64,000 nucleotides of DNA from Streptomyces sp. Z26 (lineage in GTDB: Bacteria; Actinomycetota; Actinomycetes; Streptomycetales; Streptomycetaceae). The stretch's first letter is position 1. Every line of letters starts with the position of its first letter. Shown here piece after piece: positions 25,788 to 33,386 of the stretch. The translations under genes were made by a program, and so were the position numbers. The stretch is taken from NCBI RefSeq assembly GCF_003665095.1, contig NZ_RCHV01000002.1:3532001-3596000 (forward strand). The letters run 5' to 3'. The notes under the pieces were generated by a model that saw only the letters and a list, made by a program, of their open reading frames with translations, ran no database searches and was not told where the DNA came from.

Positions 25788-25818
25788 ATGGCATTCCGTG
25801 CCCTCGGGGCATGGTCAA
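25788..25818 (-). promoter_or_regulatory. MerR-type promoter/operator for the hydrolase gene (probable)
   Basis: Read on the minus strand: -35 TTGACC (25818-25813), a 19-bp spacer carrying ATGCCCCGAGGGCAC, and a weak -10 TGCCAT (25793-25788). The dyad copies the one at 25852-25874 with one base changed. Confidence 0.55.
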
Positions 25819-25849
25819 CCCGAACGCCCCGCCCGTGCGCGGAACGGTG

Positions 25850-25880
25850 TTGACCGTGCCCCGAGGGCACGGTCTTGAAT
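25850..25880 (+). promoter_or_regulatory. MerR-type promoter with 19-bp spacer and dyad
   Basis: -35 TTGACC (25850-25855), a spacer of exactly 19 bp, -10 TTGAAT (25875-25880). The spacer is filled by the inverted repeat GACCGTGCCC / GGGCACGGTC (25852-25861 and 25865-25874). Over-long 19-bp spacers with a central dyad are characteristic of MerR-controlled promoters, so this is likely the autoregulated merR promoter. Confidence 0.75.
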
Positions 25881-25972
25881 GGGCCTCCAGGGGGAGAGCC
25901 GGGCGGGTGCCCGGCGGGACGTAGGGCACGTACGGCACGTACGGCACGTACGGGAAGGACGGGGGCGCCGGG

Positions 25973-26713
25973 GTGGCCTGGAGCACGAGCCAGCTTGCCG
26001 AACTCGCCGGTACGACGCTGAAGACCGTCCGCCACTACCACCGCGTCGGCCTGCTGGCCGAGCCGGAACGCGCGCCCAACGGCTACAAGCGCTACGGCGT
26101 CGAGCACCTCGCCCGGCTGCTGCGCATCCGCAGGCTCGTCGACCTCGGCGTGCCGCTCGCGGACATCCCCGCGGTCGAGGCCGCCGACGGGGACGCGGAA
26201 CAGATCCTGCGCGCCCTCGACGCGGAACTGGCCGCGAGCATCGAACGCCAGCAGCGCGTACGGCGCGAACTCGCCGCCGTACTCGACCGCCGCGCTCCCC
26301 TCGACCTGCCCGCGGACCTCGCGTCGTCCGCCGAACCGCTGCCGGGGCCCCAACGGGACCTGCTGCTCGTCTACTCCAGCTTCCTCACCCCGGCGGCGAT
26401 GTCCGTGGTCCGGGAGGGGGCGGCGGGTCCGCGTGGCGGGGTGGCCGCCGAGTTCGAGGAGCTGCCGGAGGACGCGCCGGAGGACGTACGGGAACGGGTC
26501 GCGCGGCACCTCGCGCCCGAGGTGCGCGAACAGCAGCGCAACCACCCGTTCCTGCGGGACCTGGAGGCGTCGTCGCGCCGGGGGAAGGCGCTCACGGAAT
26601 CGGTCGTCGCGCGGGCGCTGGTGGGCTACTACAACGCGGCCCAACTCGACGTCCTGCGCCGCGTCCACGACCTGCTGGCGTCGGACACGGACCCGGACGC
26701 CGCACCGGAGTAG
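25973..26713 (+). CDS. MerR family transcriptional regulator
   Basis: 246 aa. The MerR winged helix is at residues 1-70 (STSQLAELAGTTLKTVRHYH, RVGLLAEPERAPNGYKRYG, LARLLRIRRLVDLGVPLADI), followed by a coiled-coil-like linker (ASIERQQRVRRELAAVL) and an effector domain of about 130 residues without a recognised ligand motif. GTG 25973 starts the conserved WSTSQLAELAG segment. Upstream lies a promoter with MerR geometry. The divergent TAP-type hydrolase gene has a matching dyad and is the probable target. Confidence 0.9.
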   Translation: MAWSTSQLAELAGTTLKTVRHYHRVGLLAEPERAPNGYKRYGVEHLARLLRIRRLVDLGVPLADIPAVEAADGDAEQILRALDAELAASIERQQRVRRELAAVLDRRAPLDLPADLASSAEPLPGPQRDLLLVYSSFLTPAAMSVVREGAAGPRGGVAAEFEELPEDAPEDVRERVARHLAPEVREQQRNHPFLRDLEASSRRGKALTESVVARALVGYYNAAQLDVLRRVHDLLASDTDPDAAPE

Positions 26714-26722
26714 CGGCGGGGC

Positions 26723-27088
26723 TCAGTGCGGCGGGTGCGCGCGGCGGGTGTCGTACGTGGTGCGGGCCGTCTCGACCGTGGCGAGGTGGTCGGAGATCCA
26801 GGTCAGCATCGTCTGCAACGGCGCCTGGAGGCCGCGGGCGAGCGGGGTGACGCGGTACTCGACGGCGACCGGTTCCGTGGACAGGACGACGCGTTCGACC
26901 ATGCCGTTGCGCTCCAGCCGCCGTAGGCACGCGGTCAGCGACTTGGGCGTCACGGCGGGGAGGAGCTGCCGCAACTCGTTGAAGCGCCGGGGCTGTTCGC
27001 AGAGCGCGTCGAGCACCAGCAGCGACCACTTGTCGAAGAGCTGGTCGAGCAGGCGGCGCCCGTCGTCGTCGAGTGGCAGCCTCGGCAT
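26723..27088 (-). CDS. HxlR family winged-helix regulator
   Basis: 121 aa. Typical HxlR: FDKWSLLVLDALCEQPRRFN ELR, then LPAVTPKSLTACLRRLERNG, then VEYRVTPLARGL. It lacks the N-terminal cysteine of redox-sensing members of the family. ATG 27088 has an upstream AAGGAG. It is divergent from the enoyl-CoA-hydratase-like gene; an inverted repeat overlaps the likely promoter between them, so repression of that gene is the natural inference. It converges with merR with only 9 bp between stops. Confidence 0.92.
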   Translation of the reverse strand: MPRLPLDDDGRRLLDQLFDKWSLLVLDALCEQPRRFNELRQLLPAVTPKSLTACLRRLERNGMVERVVLSTEPVAVEYRVTPLARGLQAPLQTMLTWISDHLATVETARTTYDTRRAHPPH

Positions 27089-27117
27089 GCCGGTCTCCTT
27101 CGCGGTACCTGGTTTCG

Positions 27118-27157
27118 TTGAAGTGTCTTTCCACTACTAGGTATACAGGGGATACCT
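27118..27157 (+). promoter_or_regulatory. Promoter with overlapping HxlR-type operator
   Basis: -35 TTGAAG (27118-27123), 18-bp spacer, -10 TATACA (27142-27147). The inverted repeat AGGTAT (27139-27144) / ATACCT (27152-27157) straddles the -10, a position suited to repression of the downstream enoyl-CoA-hydratase-like gene. Confidence 0.6.
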
Positions 27158-27184
27158 CTACGGCGACCAGTGAAGGCGGCACCC

Positions 27185-28120
27185 ATGACCGACCAGACCG
27201 CGACCGACCAGGCCTCGACCGACCGGACCGCGACCGACCGGACCGCGAACGTCCCGGCCGCGAACGGCGTGACCGGCCCGTACGCGACGCTCCGCGTCTC
27301 CGTCGCCGACGGCGTGGCCCGGGTCGTGATCGACAACCCGCCGCTGAACCTGTACGACGCGGGGGTGCTCGTCGACCTCGACCGGTTCGTGGACGCCGTG
27401 GGCGGGGACGACGACGTACGGGTGATCGTCTTCGACAGCGCCGACCCGGACTTCTTCCTCGCGCACGGCGACATGACGACCGTCGACGACCCCGACGCGT
27501 TCGCCCGGCTCCCCGTCGCGACGGGCGGGAACGGGGAGATGAACCCGATGATGCGGCTGCACGAGCGCGTACGGGCGCTGCCGCAGGTCACCGTCGGCGT
27601 GCTGCGCGGCCTGGCGCGCGGGGGCGGGGCGGAGCTGCTGTCCGCGTTGGACATGCGGTTCGCGGCGCTGGAGCACGCGGGTCTGTCGCAGGTGGAGTGC
27701 GGGATGGGCATCATCCCGGGGGCGGGCGGCACCGCGTACCTGCCGCGACTCGTCGGCCGGGCCCGCGCGTTGGAGATCGTCCTCGGCTGGCAGCTCGTCG
27801 ACGCGGCCACCGCGGAACGCGTCGGCTGGGTGAACCGGGCCGTGCCGGGGGCCGAACTCGACCACGTGGTCGACGCGTTGGCGGCCCGCGTCGCCGCGCT
27901 GCCGCCCGGTGTCGCGCGGACCGCCGTCGCGGCGGTGGACGCCGCGGCGGACGACCTCGCGCACGGGCTGCGGGAGGCGAACGCGGGCTTCGGCGCCCTC
28001 TTCGCCGAGCCCGCCGCCGCCGAACTCACCCGGGCCGCCCTCGCCGCCGGGGCGCACACCCGGGAGGGGGAGCGCCGCCTCGAAGCGGTCGTCGCGGGGC
28101 TGCGGAGGGACGGGGTGTAG
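27185..28120 (+). CDS. Enoyl-CoA hydratase/isomerase family protein
   Basis: 311 aa crotonase-fold protein. It has RVVIDNPPLNLYDAGVLVDL near residue 47, DPDFFLAHGDMTT, the oxyanion-hole segment VLRGLARGGGAELLSALDMR and MGIIPGAGGTAYLPRLVGRA. The second oxyanion-hole glycines are present; the catalytic glutamates of classical hydratases are not obvious, so another crotonase reaction is possible. The N-terminal 30 residues are a TDRTA/TDQT low-complexity repeat encoded by GACCGACC-type DNA repeats. ATG 27185 has GAAGG upstream. Probably controlled by the divergent HxlR protein. Confidence 0.88.
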   Translation: MTDQTATDQASTDRTATDRTANVPAANGVTGPYATLRVSVADGVARVVIDNPPLNLYDAGVLVDLDRFVDAVGGDDDVRVIVFDSADPDFFLAHGDMTTVDDPDAFARLPVATGGNGEMNPMMRLHERVRALPQVTVGVLRGLARGGGAELLSALDMRFAALEHAGLSQVECGMGIIPGAGGTAYLPRLVGRARALEIVLGWQLVDAATAERVGWVNRAVPGAELDHVVDALAARVAALPPGVARTAVAAVDAAADDLAHGLREANAGFGALFAEPAAAELTRAALAAGAHTREGERRLEAVVAGLRRDGV

Positions 28121-28169
28121 GGACCGGGACCTCTGGGCCGGGGCTCCCGCGGCGGGGTGCGATTGCTTT

Positions 28170-28211
28170 TTACGACAACCCGTCGTAACGTTTTTTGCGA
28201 CAGGTTGTCGT
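28170..28211. promoter_or_regulatory. Two TetR-type operators upstream of the SnoaL-like gene
   Basis: Site 1 is TTACGAC-AACCC-GTCGTAA (28170-28188). Site 2 is GCGACA-GGT-TGTCGT (28197-28211). They share the CGACA/TGTCG half-site, and TATAAG at 28211-28216 could be a -10. The likely ligand-responsive repressor is the TetR encoded two genes downstream. Confidence 0.7.
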
Positions 28212-28247
28212 ATAAGAACGCACTCCCGACCCCGGAAGGGGCCCCGC

Positions 28248-28742
28248 ATGAGCGTGACCAGCACCCGTACCGACCGTGACCGCACCGACAGCGCCGAGAT
28301 CGTCGAACTGCTCGGCCGGTACGCCGACATGGCGGACCTCAAGGACTTCGACACCCCCGAGCGCGTCTACGCCGACGAGGTCGCGCTCGACTTCGAGTCG
28401 GTCGTCGGGGTGCCGCCCATGACGGTGCCCCTCGACCAGTACGTCGAGGTGCTGCGCGGCGCCTTCGCGCCCTTCGCCGCGACGCACCACGTCATCAGCG
28501 GGCACGTCGTCGCGCTGGACGGCGACCGCGCCACGGTCCACGCGCACGTACGCGCCGAGCACTGGCTCCCCGCCGAGTCCGCCGCGGGCGGGCCCGACTG
28601 CTGGCTGGTCGTAGGCTTCTACGACAACGAGGCCGTCCGCACCCCCGACGGCTGGCGCCTCAGCCGCGTGAAGCTCACCGCGACGCACCAGGAGAACCCC
28701 CAACTGGCGGGCGGCGGCGGCCCCGTGGGGCAGGCCGGCTGA
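28248..28742 (+). CDS. SnoaL-like / nuclear transport factor 2 family protein
   Basis: 164-aa single-domain alpha+beta barrel protein. It opens with a helix, EIVELLGRYADMADLKDF, then DFESVVGVPPMTVPLDQYVE and HHVISGHVVALDGDRATVHA, and ends with DGWRLSRVKLTATHQ, the usual NTF2-like order. Members include polyketide cyclases and hydroxylase-like proteins; the reaction here is unknown. ATG 28248 follows GGAAGGGGCC. The upstream operators and the TetR gene on the same strand suggest a two-gene, TetR-controlled unit. Confidence 0.87.
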   Translation: MSVTSTRTDRDRTDSAEIVELLGRYADMADLKDFDTPERVYADEVALDFESVVGVPPMTVPLDQYVEVLRGAFAPFAATHHVISGHVVALDGDRATVHAHVRAEHWLPAESAAGGPDCWLVVGFYDNEAVRTPDGWRLSRVKLTATHQENPQLAGGGGPVGQAG

Positions 28743-28866
28743 CGTCGGACGCGCGGGGACGCGGGGCTCGTACGCGGTCGTAGGGCTCGTACGAGGGGGC
28801 GCGGAGCCCGTACGGGCCGTGGAGCGGCGAGGCCGGAACGCGACGGAGAAGGGGAGCGGGGACGCC

Positions 28867-29565
28867 ATGCCGAAGATCCGGGGCGCCAGCATCGAGGAGC
28901 ACCACGAGCGGGTGTGGGCCGATTTGGCCGAGGCGCTACGGCAGTTGCTGCGCGAACGCGACTACGGCTCCCTCACCATGGGCCACATCGCGGCCCGCGC
29001 GGGGCTCGCGCGCAACACCCTCTACAACTACGGGCGCGACAAGGACGTACTGGTCAGGGCGCTCGCCCAGCGCGCCGCCCGCCCCCTCGTCGCGCGCGTG
29101 GCGGCGCTCGCGGCGCAACCCTCCGTACCGGCGGCGGAACGGCTGCGGGAGATCGTCGCGGCCGTCCTGGAGGCGTCGACCGAGCCCGGCATGCAGCTGA
29201 TGTTCCAGCTGGGCCCCGGGCTGCCGGTGGCGGACTGCTTCGAGGAGCGGTCGGCGGGGGAGCCGCGCGGGGACGCCCCGGAGAACCCGTTCCACGCGGT
29301 CGCCGTGGAGGTGCGGCAGGTCGTACGGGACGGCGTCGCGCGCGGCGAGTTCCGCGACGTGGGCGGCGTGAGCGCAGCGGACGAGGCCGGTACGGCGGGT
29401 GCGGGCGGTATGGACGGTACGAGCGGCGTGGACCTGCTGGTGGAGCTGCTGTCCGGCGTGCTGCGTTCCGGCGGTGAACGGCTCGGCCGCGACCCGTCCC
29501 TGCTGGCCGCCACGACCCGTACGGCGCAGGACATCGTCCTCGCGTCGCTGGCTCGCCACCCGTAG
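28867..29565 (+). CDS. TetR family transcriptional regulator
   Basis: 232 aa. TetR HTH at residues 16-62: VWADLAEALRQLLRERDYGS, LTMGHIAARAGLARNTLYNY, GRDKDVLVRALAQR. The ligand domain contains a Gly/Ala/Thr/Met-rich insert (about residues 178-192) that looks like a low-complexity loop expansion. ATG 28867 follows GGGGAGCGGGGACG. It lies 124 bp downstream of the SnoaL-like gene on the same strand; the two CGACA operators upstream of that gene are its probable sites. Confidence 0.9.
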   Translation: MPKIRGASIEEHHERVWADLAEALRQLLRERDYGSLTMGHIAARAGLARNTLYNYGRDKDVLVRALAQRAARPLVARVAALAAQPSVPAAERLREIVAAVLEASTEPGMQLMFQLGPGLPVADCFEERSAGEPRGDAPENPFHAVAVEVRQVVRDGVARGEFRDVGGVSAADEAGTAGAGGMDGTSGVDLLVELLSGVLRSGGERLGRDPSLLAATTRTAQDIVLASLARHP

Positions 29566-29654
29566 CGGCCGCTGCCGGGCACCCGCCGCCCCATCTCGCC
29601 CTCCCTCGGCTGGAATTCGTGCCTCGGTGGCTGGGACGCACTAGGGTGCGCGGC

Positions 29655-30836
29655 GTGAATCAACCTGCTTCCCGTTCGTCGAGCACCTTCCGCCTGATCG
29701 TCTCGGGAGGAGGTACGGGCGGGCACACGTATCCGGCGCTGACCGCGATCCGGGCGTTGCAGGCCCGCCTGACCGCCCAGGGCCGGGCCCTGGACGTGCT
29801 CTGGATCGGTACTCCCACCGGCCTGGAGGCGCGTGTCGCCCCCGCCGAGGGCATCCCCTTCACGACGGTCGCCACGGGCAAGATCCGCCGCGCCGCGAAC
29901 CCGCTGAAGATGGTGTCCCCCGCGAACGTCAAGGACATGGCGCGCGTCCCGCTCGGTGTGGCACAGGCGCGCAAGACCATCAGCGATTTCCGGCCGGACG
30001 TCGTCCTCGCCACCGGCGGGTACGTCGCCGTCCCCGCCGGGCTCGCCGCGCGGCTCTGCAAGCGCCCGCTGGTGCTGCACGAGCAGACCGTACGGCTGGG
30101 GCTGGCCAACCGTAAGCTCGCCGGTTCCGCCGCCCGGATCGCCGTCTCGTCCGAGTCGACGCTGCCGCTGCTGCCGGAGGCCGTACGGTCCGTGGCCGTC
30201 GTCACCGGCAACCCGGTGCGGCCCGAGGTGCTGACCGGGCACGCGGACAAGGCGTTCACCGCGCTCGACCTGTCCGGTTTCGACCGCCGCCTCCCGACGG
30301 TCTACGTCACCGGCGGCGCGCAGGGCGCCCAGCAGATCAACGGTGTCGTACGCGACTCGCTGCCCTGGCTGCTGGAGCACGCCAACGTGGTGCACCAGTG
30401 CGGCCCCGCGAACGTCGACGAGCTGCGCGCCAGCGCCGCCGCCCTCCCCCCGGCGCTGGCCGGGCGCTACCACATCACCGGCTTCGTCGGCCCGGAGCTG
30501 CCCGACATCCTGGCGCTCGCGGACGTCGTCGTGTCCCGCAGCGGCGCGGGGACCCTGGCGGAGCTGACGGCGCTCGGCAAGCCCGCCGTGTTCGTACCGC
30601 TGGCGTCCGCCGCCGGGAACGAACAGGCCCACAACGCACGGCACTTGGAGCAGACCGGCGCGGCCGTCGCCCTGGAGGGCGAGGCCACCCCGGACCGGCT
30701 GCGGGCCGCCCTCGGGCCGCTGCTGACCGACCCGGCGCGGCGCGCGGGCATGGCCGAGGCGGCGCGCGCGCACGGCCGCCCGGACGCGGCGGAACGCCTC
30801 GTGGACGTACTGCTGGCCGCCGCCTCCCCGGCCTGA
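29655..30836 (+). CDS. MurG-like UDP-GlcNAc:lipid I glycosyltransferase (paralogue)
   Basis: 393 aa GT28-family glycosyltransferase with the MurG layout. The first glycine-rich loop GGGTGGHTYPALTAI is near residue 15, the second ATGGYVAVPAGLAA near 117, and the donor site includes FVPLASAAGNEQAHNARHLE and the SRSGAGTLAELTALG box near 295. MurG adds GlcNAc to lipid I on the cytoplasmic face of the membrane. This copy lies outside any division/cell-wall cluster, so it is probably a second, specialised MurG. GTG 29655 fits the family start. Confidence 0.88.
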   Translation: MNQPASRSSSTFRLIVSGGGTGGHTYPALTAIRALQARLTAQGRALDVLWIGTPTGLEARVAPAEGIPFTTVATGKIRRAANPLKMVSPANVKDMARVPLGVAQARKTISDFRPDVVLATGGYVAVPAGLAARLCKRPLVLHEQTVRLGLANRKLAGSAARIAVSSESTLPLLPEAVRSVAVVTGNPVRPEVLTGHADKAFTALDLSGFDRRLPTVYVTGGAQGAQQINGVVRDSLPWLLEHANVVHQCGPANVDELRASAAALPPALAGRYHITGFVGPELPDILALADVVVSRSGAGTLAELTALGKPAVFVPLASAAGNEQAHNARHLEQTGAAVALEGEATPDRLRAALGPLLTDPARRAGMAEAARAHGRPDAAERLVDVLLAAASPA

Positions 30837-30840
30837 CCGG

Positions 30841-30880
30841 GACCACGCGACTACGCGACTACGCGACCACGCGACCACGC
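30841..30880. repeat. Five tandem 8-bp repeats after the murG-like gene
   Basis: Five uninterrupted 8-bp units, GACCACGC or GACTACGC, fill 30841-30880, starting four bases after the stop codon. Noncoding short tandem repeat. Confidence 0.9.
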
Positions 30881-31039
30881 GCGCCGACCGGGCCGCCCGT
30901 ACCCTTCGGGGCGCGGGCGGCCCGGTCCGTACGGCGGGGGCCCGCTCGGGGGTCCGCTCGGCGGCGCCACCGGGGGGAAGTACGGGGACACTCGCGCTCG
31001 CGGACCGTTCCTGACCGCAAGGGGTGCCAGCGTGACCCC

Positions 31040-31684
31040 ATGAACGAGAACGCGGACACGCACGAGAACACGGACACGCGCACGGCGGGCGCCCCCGCGC
31101 CCGGCTGGAACCACTCCCTGCGCGAGCAGTGGGAGTTCCACTGGAACCACCAGCTCCGGGCGCGGCTCGACGGGCTCACCGACGCCGAGTACCTCTGGAC
31201 GCCCGCCCGCGACGACCGCACCTGGAGCGTACGGCCGCGCGGCACCTCCACCGCGCCCGTGCAGGCGGGCGCGGGGGCCTTCACCATCGACTACGGCTTC
31301 CCCGAGCCCGACCCGGCGCCGTTCGCCACCATCGCGTGGCGGCTCGGCCACGTCGTCGTCGGCGTGCTCGCGATGCGGAACGCGTCGCACTTCGGCGCGC
31401 CGCCCGCCTCGTACGAGGACTGGGAGTACGCGGGCGACGCGGCCACCGCCCTGGCCCAGCTCGACGAGCAGCTCGACGTCTGGCTGACGGGCGTACGCGG
31501 CCTCGGCGAGGACGGGCTGCTGCGGAAGGTGGGCGACGCCGAGCCGTACCCCGAACTCACCATGGCCGACCTCGTGCTGCACATCCACCGCGAGCTGATC
31601 CACCACCTGTCGGAGGTCTGCCTGCTGCGCGACCTGCACCTGCACACGGTCGGCGCGGCCGGTACGGCTGGGGGCGCGGCATGA
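31040..31684 (+). CDS. DinB family protein
   Basis: 214 aa. Four-helix-bundle DinB-like protein: LREQWEFHWNHQLRARLDGL near residue 29, FATIAWRLGHVVVGVLAMRN with a metal-ligand-type His, and LTMADLVLHIHRELIHHLSE with further His near the C-terminus. These histidines are spaced as in metal-binding DinB/YfiT proteins, which include thiol-dependent transferases. ATG 31040 precedes MNENADTHENTDTR, an Asn/Thr/Asp-rich N-terminus. The stop overlaps the start of the VOC gene by 4 bp, so the two are translationally coupled. Confidence 0.85.
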   Translation: MNENADTHENTDTRTAGAPAPGWNHSLREQWEFHWNHQLRARLDGLTDAEYLWTPARDDRTWSVRPRGTSTAPVQAGAGAFTIDYGFPEPDPAPFATIAWRLGHVVVGVLAMRNASHFGAPPASYEDWEYAGDAATALAQLDEQLDVWLTGVRGLGEDGLLRKVGDAEPYPELTMADLVLHIHRELIHHLSEVCLLRDLHLHTVGAAGTAGGAA

Positions 31685-32142
31685 GTCGACAGGTGCAGAT
31701 CACGTTCGACGCGTACGCCCCCCGCGCGCTCTCCACGTTCTGGCGCGACGCCCTCGGGTACGTCATCCCCGGCCCGCCCGGCGTCACCCTCGCCGACGGC
31801 GCCGACCCCCTCGCAGCCTGGGACGACTTCCTCACGCGGCTCGGCGTACCGGCGGAGCAGCACACCGCCCGGTCCGCCGCCGAGGACCCGGAGGGGAACG
31901 GCCCCCGGCTGTACTTCCAGCGGGTGCCGGAGGAGCGGGCGGGAAAGAACCGCCTCCACCTCGACGTCCGCGCCGCCCCCGGCCTGGACGGCGCGGAGCG
32001 CATGGCGGCGCTGGAGGCGGAGTGCGCGCGGCTCGTCGCGCTGGGCGCGACGCGCGTACGCCGGGACGAGCCGGAACCGCCGTTCGGCGCGGGGCACATC
32101 GTCATGGCGGACCCGGAGGGGAACGTGTTCTGCCTCGACTGA
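31681..32142 (+). CDS. VOC family protein
   Basis: 153 aa. MSRQVQITFDAYAPRALSTF with WRDALGYVI begins the first VOC module, and KNRLHLDVRAAPG begins the second, ending VMADPEGNVFCLD. The form is that of the Streptomyces glyoxalase-like subfamily. ATG overlaps the DinB stop as ATGA, so the two proteins are made together and may act on the same substrate. Metal ligands are suggested by the central His-Leu-Asp and the terminal acidic residue. Substrate unknown. Confidence 0.88.
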   Translation: MSRQVQITFDAYAPRALSTFWRDALGYVIPGPPGVTLADGADPLAAWDDFLTRLGVPAEQHTARSAAEDPEGNGPRLYFQRVPEERAGKNRLHLDVRAAPGLDGAERMAALEAECARLVALGATRVRRDEPEPPFGAGHIVMADPEGNVFCLD

Positions 32143-32260
32143 CGCGGGGGCGTGACGCGCGCGCGGCACGACGTACGGGCGCGGGCGTGCGTACGCCGTA
32201 CGGGCGCGGGCCCGGTCACGGCCCGCCCGAGGGCCGCCCCCCGCACGCCCCGCCCGCGGG

Positions 32261-32635
32261 TCACGCCGGGCCGGGCTGCTCCGTGGCGGCCAGCACCAGC
32301 CGGTTGGCGTCGGTGAGGCGGATACCGCCGGGGACCGCCTCCCGCAGCGCCTTGACGGACGCGACGTGGCCCGACTCGGGCGTGATCCCCGCGTCGGCCA
32401 GGACGCCGCGCACCCAGCGCGACTGCACCTCCTCGTCCGTCAACCGCTCCTGCGCGGCGATCAGTTCGGCGGCGCGCTCCAGGCCGGGCCGTTCCTCCGG
32501 GCTCGCGGTGGCCAGCGCTTCCCGGACGGCGTCGCCCACGGTTCCGGCCTCACGCAGGACGACGAACGGCATGGGCCGCTTGACCGCTTCGAACACGGGA
32601 CTTCTCGTTTCCTCGACGGTGTGGCGTCCGATCAT
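32261..32635 (-). CDS. Hypothetical protein
   Basis: 124 aa from ATG 32635, or 103 aa from ATG 32572 (MPFVVLREAG). It is mostly helical and charged (ATASPEERPGLERAAELIAA, SVKALREAVPGGIRLTDANR). No signal peptide, membrane segment or known motif. The codon pattern is that of real genes here, and the sequence FEAVKRPMPFVVLREAGTVG reads naturally through both starts. It lies downstream of the DUF1772 gene on the same strand with a 73-bp gap. I do not recognise the family. Confidence 0.6.
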   Translation of the reverse strand: MIGRHTVEETRSPVFEAVKRPMPFVVLREAGTVGDAVREALATASPEERPGLERAAELIAAQERLTDEEVQSRWVRGVLADAGITPESGHVASVKALREAVPGGIRLTDANRLVLAATEQPGPA

Positions 32636-32708
32636 GCGGACAACCCGCCCGTGCGGCAAGGGTTCTGAGCCCCGTCGTACGGCAGCCCCGCCGTACGGCG
32701 CCACGGCG

Positions 32709-33305
32709 TCACCACGTCGGTACGTCGTCCGCCCGGTCGCCGGGGCGGTGCAGCACGAGCGTCCAGGCGAGGCAGCCGAAGGCGAGGGTGGCGGCCACCG
32801 CCCGCACGGTGTTCCAGGCGAGCCAGCGCGCCTCGTCGAGCAGTGCGCGTACGGCCGCCGGATCACCGTCACCGCCGGGGCCGCCAGCCGTACGGAGCCG
32901 CTCGTTCAACGGCTCGTGCACGCCGAACGTCACCGCCCACACCACCAGGCAGCACACCAGCGCCGCCCCGAGCCAGGCCACCGACTCCCGCCGCCCGGAA
33001 CGGAGTTGGAGCACCAGGGCCCAGGCCGTGAGCAGCAGGGAGCCGGTGAAACCGGCGCCGAGGAAGAGGGGGTTGGTGATCGAGGCGTCCAACGCGCGGT
33101 AGGCGGCGACGAACGTACGGTCGTCGACCCCGGCGAGGGCGGGCATGATCGCGTTCGACCAGTCCGCGAAGACGCCCGCCGTCAGCCCGGCCGTCAGGGT
33201 CGCGGCCAGCGGCACCCCGGTCCGCAGGGCGCCGCCGTGAGGGGAGGGGGCCGTCGCGGTACGTGTCGTGGCGGTACGTGTCGCAGTCGTACGTATCCAG
33301 GTCAT
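32709..33305 (-). CDS. DUF1772 / anthrone-oxygenase-like membrane protein
   Basis: 198 aa with four hydrophobic segments: LAATLTAGLTAGVFADWSNA (about 33-52), NPLFLGAGFTGSLLLTAWAL, VAWLGAALVCCLVVWAVTFG and VRAVAATLAFGCLAWTLVL. The conserved PLNERL motif (HEPLNERLR) between segments 3 and 4 is the DUF1772 hallmark. The N-terminal TTATRTATTRTATA repeat is encoded by short DNA repeats and may not be translated if a later start is used. Divergent from an AraC-type regulator, a common pairing for this family. Confidence 0.85.
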   Translation of the reverse strand: MTWIRTTATRTATTRTATAPSPHGGALRTGVPLAATLTAGLTAGVFADWSNAIMPALAGVDDRTFVAAYRALDASITNPLFLGAGFTGSLLLTAWALVLQLRSGRRESVAWLGAALVCCLVVWAVTFGVHEPLNERLRTAGGPGGDGDPAAVRALLDEARWLAWNTVRAVAATLAFGCLAWTLVLHRPGDRADDVPTW

Positions 33306-33310
33306 GTGTC

Positions 33311-33363
33311 CAGGGAAGTCCGGTCCGGCGAGATCATCCATTGCCCGAAGGCGCACTTCCCTG
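33311..33363. promoter_or_regulatory. Spaced inverted repeat in the DUF1772/araC divergent promoter
   Basis: CAGGGAAGT (33311-33319) and ACTTCCCTG (33355-33363) form a perfect 9-bp inverted pair separated by 35 bp. It lies between the divergent DUF1772 and AraC-type genes. Two distant half-sites suit an AraC-like regulator. Confidence 0.5.
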
Positions 33364-33386
33364 TGAATCCGTCTACGGTGTCCCCC

